Shown piece by piece: positions 63,565 through 64,000 of a stretch of DNA of 64,000 nucleotides. Both the position numbers and the translations under genes were made by a program. How positions within the stretch are numbered: the stretch's first letter is position 1; the number at the start of each line of letters is the position of its first letter. The DNA comes from Bryobacterales bacterium. Its GTDB lineage: Bacteria; Acidobacteriota; Terriglobia; Bryobacterales; Bryobacteraceae. The notes beneath the pieces are model-generated. The model was given only the letters and a program-made list of their open reading frames with translations, ran no database searches and was not told the DNA's origin. Location: the NCBI GenBank assembly GCA_026954325.1, contig JAIXKK010000043.1, forward strand, positions 62,001 to 126,000. Reading direction: 5' to 3'.

Positions 63565-64000
63565 ATGCCTTTTTCTCGCCTCTGGCTTGCGGCCGCATTG
63601 TTGCTAACCGCCGCCGTTTACGCCCGGCTGACACTATCATATTTCTGCGGTTTCGATGATTTCACCAATGCGCGGCGGGCTTTGGTGGAAGATACCGCTC
63701 ATCCGGCGCAGATCCTCACCACCACTCATTTCGGGACCCCCAAGTACCGCCCTCTCAGCCGCGCCGTGACCCTGCTGTGCGAAATCCTTCTGCCTAATTC
63801 GGCGCTGCTGCATCGTCTGCGCAATCTGACATTCCACCTGTTTGCGGTCGCGCTGGTTTTCGGAATTACTTTGCGGCTAGGGGGAGACTTGCCGGTGGCG
63901 GCGGCGGCGGCGGCGTTCTTCGGTGTGCACCCCATGGCCCATCAGACCATTGCCGCCGCTATTTTCACCATCGGTTTCTCCTACACCCTGATGCTCGCCG
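63565..64000 (+). CDS. Membrane glycosyltransferase (GT39/ArnT-like), cut by window end
   Basis: The frame from ATG 63565 is open to the window edge (145 codons). It begins with a signal-anchor helix (RLWLAAALLLTAAVYARL), then GFDDFTNARRAL, close to the acidic loop of polyprenol-dependent membrane glycosyltransferases. RNLTFHLFAVALVFGITLRL and AAIFTIGFSYTLMLA are further membrane helices. It probably uses the lipid-linked sugar made by the adjacent GtrB-like gene. The end is beyond the window. Confidence 0.75.
   Translation, partial: MPFSRLWLAAALLLTAAVYARLTLSYFCGFDDFTNARRALVEDTAHPAQILTTTHFGTPKYRPLSRAVTLLCEILLPNSALLHRLRNLTFHLFAVALVFGITLRLGGDLPVAAAAAAFFGVHPMAHQTIAAAIFTIGFSYTLMLA

Overview
The window looks like a GC-rich chromosome segment from an Acidobacteriota bacterium, most likely close to Candidatus Solibacter / Bryobacteraceae. 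This is inferred from a Solibacter-type C-terminal domain (TIGR03437-like) on two secreted proteins, paired dockerin/fibronectin-type secreted proteins, a PEP-CTERM/exosortase locus, and long Ig-like repeat proteins. Housekeeping genes (argG, ugd, galE) argue for a chromosome, but a plasmid-type replication module in the middle means a large secondary replicon or an integrated plasmid cannot be excluded.

Region 1 (1-7.4 kb) is a compact cluster: the 3' end of a TPP-dependent enzyme, a GT2 glycosyltransferase, a flavin oxidoreductase, two ATP-grasp ligases, a cupin, a protein with a duplicated Cys/His domain, and a methyltransferase. It looks like a small-molecule or surface-modification pathway of unknown product. 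Region 2 (7.4-13.5 kb) holds a PEP-CTERM protein and, on the other strand, a response regulator, an exosortase and a TPR lipoprotein in an overlapping operon, then a phosphopantetheinyl transferase. Region 3 (13.6-25.8 kb) encodes secreted and outer-membrane proteins, including a 1522-residue Ig-like protein with identical 282-bp tandem repeats. A complete IS66 element with an 8-bp target duplication lies between these genes.

Region 4 (25.8-35.9 kb) has a nucleotidyltransferase and a large kinase/pyrophosphorylase fusion, two toxin-antitoxin (TA) pairs, argG, a broken parE and ugd. Region 5 (35.9-42.7 kb) is plasmid-like: a tyrosine recombinase, TA modules and fragments, an HTH-parA-wHTH-repA operon (the wHTH gene frameshifted), and an origin with six 17-bp iterons and several DnaA-box-like sites. 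A seventh iteron-like copy lies upstream of the par operon.

Region 6 (42.8-64 kb) is a surface-polysaccharide region: a GmhB-like phosphatase, sugar epimerases, glycosyltransferases, a GDP-fucose-synthase-like reductase, a heptose-kinase-like GHMP enzyme, a pyruvyl-transferase-like enzyme, galE, a GtrB-like transferase and a methyltransferase. It is interrupted by a broken AbiE-type TA locus and by secreted TIGR03437 and SLH-domain proteins. HddA-like, GmhB-like and nucleotidyltransferase genes suggest activated-heptose synthesis, inferred from families only. At least eight TA loci or remnants lie between 30 and 58 kb.
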